Assembly (NCBI GenBank): GCA_035570275.1
Contig: DATMNI010000428.1
Span: 1-16,121, forward strand
Source: DATMNI01 sp035570275
Lineage (GTDB): Bacteria > Acidobacteriota > Terriglobia > Bryobacterales > Bryobacteraceae
Direction of reading: 5' to 3'
Length of the DNA: 16,121 nucleotides
Shown here: piece by piece, positions 14,724-16,121 of the stretch
Layout: each line of letters begins with the position of its first letter
How positions within the stretch are numbered: position 1 is the stretch's first letter
Notes under the pieces: model-generated
The model's input: only the letters and a program-made list of their open reading frames with translations
What the model was told of the DNA's origin: nothing
Database searches by the model: none
Translations under genes and position numbers: made by a program

Positions 14724-14828
14724 TATGTCTTCCCGGTAGCCAGCCTCCCGGAAACGGCCATCTTCGAGGCGTTAACCTAAGTACGCCGTTTCAGAAGTTC
14801 GCCAACGTATCGGGAAACCGCTCCCTTA

Positions 14829-14866
14829 AGGCGCGCGGCGCCGATTAACGCGCGCGGCTCCGATCA
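14829..14866. repeat. 19-bp imperfect direct repeat, two copies
   Basis: 14829-14847 and 14848-14866 match at 16 of 19 positions (core GCGCGCGGC[G/T]CCGAT). The second copy forms the left arm and loop of the hairpin at 14853-14874. Confidence 0.65.
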
Positions 14867-14891
14867 GAGCCGCGACGGTCACGGAGCGGCT

Positions 14892-14908
14892 GTCTCGAAA
14901 TTCGAGAC
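14892..14908. promoter_or_regulatory. Perfect 8-bp inverted repeat (possible operator)
   Basis: GTCTCGAA-A-TTCGAGAC is a perfect dyad with a one-base centre. That loop is too small for a stable full RNA hairpin and better suits binding by a dimeric DNA-binding protein. It lies about 165 bases upstream of the membrane-protein gene. Confidence 0.4.
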
Positions 14909-15072
14909 CGTATTATTGAAACGGTGTAACTAAGGTTCCGGGGTCAACCAAGGCGGTTGGCTGCGATGGGGGCCGGTTTCTGCGCCGGCCGTCACACAAG
15001 TTAATCAGTGATTGGCCGTACAGGGCAGCCCTAAAGAGCCCTATCCGTAGAATTCGGAGTCCGCTAGTATCA

Positions 15073-15444
15073 ATGTCTATGGGTAAGTGGTCTGGTGGGA
15101 CGAGGCTTTTTGGTTTCGGGCTATTGATCACCGTCGCCGTAACCGTGATTCTACGCACTGTCTTCGGCCAAACGCCGCCGGCCAGCTTCAGCGACTTCTA
15201 CCTCCTCGGCCTCATCTTCGTCTCCTATCATTGTTCGTGGAGATTGTCGGTGGCTTTGCTGGCGGTCTCCGCCGGCCTGGCGCTGTTCCTCCTCAGACCG
15301 CTCGACTGGATCGACGGTTTTCAAATCATCTCCTATATCGTCAGCGCTTCCGTGGTCATCTGGGTCATGGCGCAATTGAAGCGGCCGGCTGCCATCCGCC
15401 GCAGTCCGGTGCCGGTAGAGGAAGTCTCATCGAGCCTCCATTAG
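15073..15444 (+). CDS. DUF4118-like four-helix membrane protein
   Basis: A 123-residue protein with about four hydrophobic segments: residues 12-29, 43-54, 58-74 and 84-103 (for example FGFGLLITVAVTVILRTVF and ISYIVSASVVIWVMAQL). The layout resembles the DUF4118 transmembrane module found in KdpD and other histidine kinases, but no kinase domain follows; the protein ends in a short polar tail (VPVEEVSSSLH). A second ATG two codons later (15079) is an equally possible start; neither has a clear ribosome site, and TAGTAT lies only 2 bases upstream of the first. It precedes the pilin gene by about 100 bases. Function is unknown. Confidence 0.7.
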   Translation: MSMGKWSGGTRLFGFGLLITVAVTVILRTVFGQTPPASFSDFYLLGLIFVSYHCSWRLSVALLAVSAGLALFLLRPLDWIDGFQIISYIVSASVVIWVMAQLKRPAAIRRSPVPVEEVSSSLH

Positions 15445-15548
15445 CGCTGGGTTCGCGGAGCCGGTTGTTTATGGGTACGCCCGCGGACTTGCAGAATCCC
15501 TGCACGCCTCGCCGGACCGAACCGTCATAAACTAAGAGAAGGTAGCGT

Positions 15549-16016
15549 ATGTTCAACTCAAGAAGGCGCCGGGGATTTTCCCTCATCGAATTGCTGATCG
15601 TAATCGCGATCATCCTGATTATCATTACGATCGCGGTACCCAAGTACCAGAAGACGCAGATCTTCGTGCGGGAAACCGCGGCCATCGCGGCGATGCAGAC
15701 CATCCATAAGATGGAGGTTCAATATCAGTCGCAGTACGGCCGCTACGCCATCTCGCTGACGGAGCTTGGGCCACCGGCCAGCGGAGCTCCCAGCCCGGCG
15801 GCCGCCGACCTGATTGGCAACGATCTGTCCGGCGGCGTGAACAAAGGCTACAAATTTACCCTGACCGGTACGCAGGGTGGGTACGTGATTAATGCCAACC
15901 CGATCAACTTCGGCTCCGACGGTAACCGCACCTTCTTCTCGGACCAGTCCATGGTGATCCGGAACAATTTCGGGCAGGAGCCGGCCACCGCGACCAGTCC
16001 GGAATTGAATCACTAA
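15549..16016 (+). CDS. Type IV pilin (PilA-like)
   Basis: A 155-residue prepilin. The leader MFNSRRRRG is basic and short, and cleavage by prepilin peptidase is expected at G9/F10. The mature protein begins FSLIELLIVIAIILIIITIA with Glu at position 5, needed for methylation and assembly, and continues VPKYQKTQIFVRETAAIAAM. A small globular domain follows (YQSQYGRYAISLTELGPPAS, then GYKFTLTGTQGGYVINANP), typical of acidobacterial PilA/pseudopilin-like proteins; no disulfide-forming cysteines are present. GAAGG before the ATG supports the start. It is probably the major or a minor type IV pilus subunit; a pseudopilin role cannot be excluded. No pilus assembly genes are visible. Dyads downstream at 16027-16042 may end transcription. 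Confidence 0.93.
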   Translation: MFNSRRRRGFSLIELLIVIAIILIIITIAVPKYQKTQIFVRETAAIAAMQTIHKMEVQYQSQYGRYAISLTELGPPASGAPSPAAADLIGNDLSGGVNKGYKFTLTGTQGGYVINANPINFGSDGNRTFFSDQSMVIRNNFGQEPATATSPELNH

Positions 16017-16026
16017 AGCAGGCTGC

Positions 16027-16042
16027 CCCAGCCACGGCTGGG
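16027..16042. terminator. Possible terminator hairpin after the pilin gene
   Basis: CCCAGC-CACG-GCTGGG forms a 6-bp stem with a tetraloop 10 bases after the pilin stop, but no T-run follows. A second dyad, AGGGCG...CGCCCT (16057-16080), has a T-rich loop. Both lie between convergent genes. Confidence 0.35.
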
Positions 16043-16063
16043 AGCATCCGGGACTAAGGGCGT

Positions 16064-16121
16064 TTATTTGGCGGCGCCCTCCGGGTGGATTGCCAGATTT
16101 CCATGCGGCTTGCGCGGCACC
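16064..16121 (-). CDS. C-terminal fragment of a gene entering from the right edge
   Basis: On the minus strand a frame from the window edge reads VPRKPHGNLAIHPEGAAK and stops at TAA (16066-16064). The composition is protein-like and the convergent position after a pilin stop makes a real gene end plausible, but only 18 residues are visible and no family can be named. Confidence 0.4.
   Translation of the reverse strand, partial: VPRKPHGNLAIHPEGAAK

Larger units (their letters stand above)
14724..15072 (+). other. Intergenic region rich in stem-loops
   Basis: About 350 bases without a credible gene but with several dyads in a row: CGCGGCTC-cgatca-GAGCCGCG (14853-14874), GTCTCGAA-a-TTCGAGAC (14892-14908), ACCGT/ACGGT (14907-14925), CAACC-aaggc-GGTTG (14945-14959) and GGCCGG-tttctgcg-CCGGCC (14971-14990). 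None is followed by a T-run, so they do not look like simple terminators. This could be a structured leader or small RNA, or operator DNA. It matches no riboswitch I can identify. TAGTAT at 15065-15070 is a possible -10 for the next gene. Confidence 0.45.

Noticed and set aside
14931..15000. Possible GEMM-type (cyclic dinucleotide) riboswitch upstream of the pilin region
   Set aside because: Hairpins are present, but the conserved GEMM core around the GCACAGGGCAAACC element is absent.

Overview
The window is GC-rich, tightly packed bacterial DNA. Three things point to the Acidobacteriota, probably a Solibacter/Bryobacter-type soil organism: two CRTAC1-type FG-GAP/ASPIC proteins, one beside a multiheme cytochrome; a single PilA-like pilin; and strong third-position GC bias that leaves long antisense frames open. 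This assignment is inferred from gene content, not from a search.

Layout, left to right. (1) Minus strand, 1-5415: a pentaheme cytochrome c with an N-terminal membrane domain, running off the left edge, sits one base behind a 1068-residue TPR/FG-GAP/ASPIC protein; they are almost certainly co-translated. (2) Minus strand, 5528-6210: a HigBA-type toxin-antitoxin pair (Gp49-family toxin first, XRE antitoxin second), with a promoter overlapping a palindromic operator. (3) Plus strand, 6317-9982: three overlapping genes encoding a membrane histidine kinase, a NarL/FixJ response regulator and a Tat-exported seven-repeat FG-GAP/ASPIC propeller. (4) 10038-11708: a decayed stretch with a frameshifted HEPN gene, a short minus-strand remnant, a PilZ gene on the minus strand and about 550 bases with no gene. 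(5) Plus strand, 11709-14723: groES without groEL, a Skp/OmpH chaperone, an unknown membrane-anchored protein, citrate synthase and a small zinc-ribbon protein. (6) A hairpin-rich intergenic region, a DUF4118-like membrane protein and a type IV pilin; the last bases hold the C-terminus of a minus-strand gene.

Regions 1 and 3 each make an exported beta-propeller, one paired with electron-transfer machinery and the other with a two-component system, so they may share an envelope theme. HigBA looks like an independent accessory cassette between two divergent units. Regions 5 and 6 are mostly housekeeping.

The most unusual feature is a recurrent pattern of short local tandem duplications. They occur in gaps or leaders (15 bp x2 at 5422, 18 bp x about 5 at 11979, 18 bp x3 at 12666, 14 bp x3 at 14413, 19 bp x2 at 14829) and inside genes (39 bp x2 at 4477, 30 bp x2 at 8287, a 9-bp repeat at 13185). 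The groES-associated array appears to be a reiteration of the groES stop-codon region, and both 18-bp arrays keep the upstream reading frame open past the stop. No tRNA, rRNA, CRISPR array or intact insertion sequence was seen.
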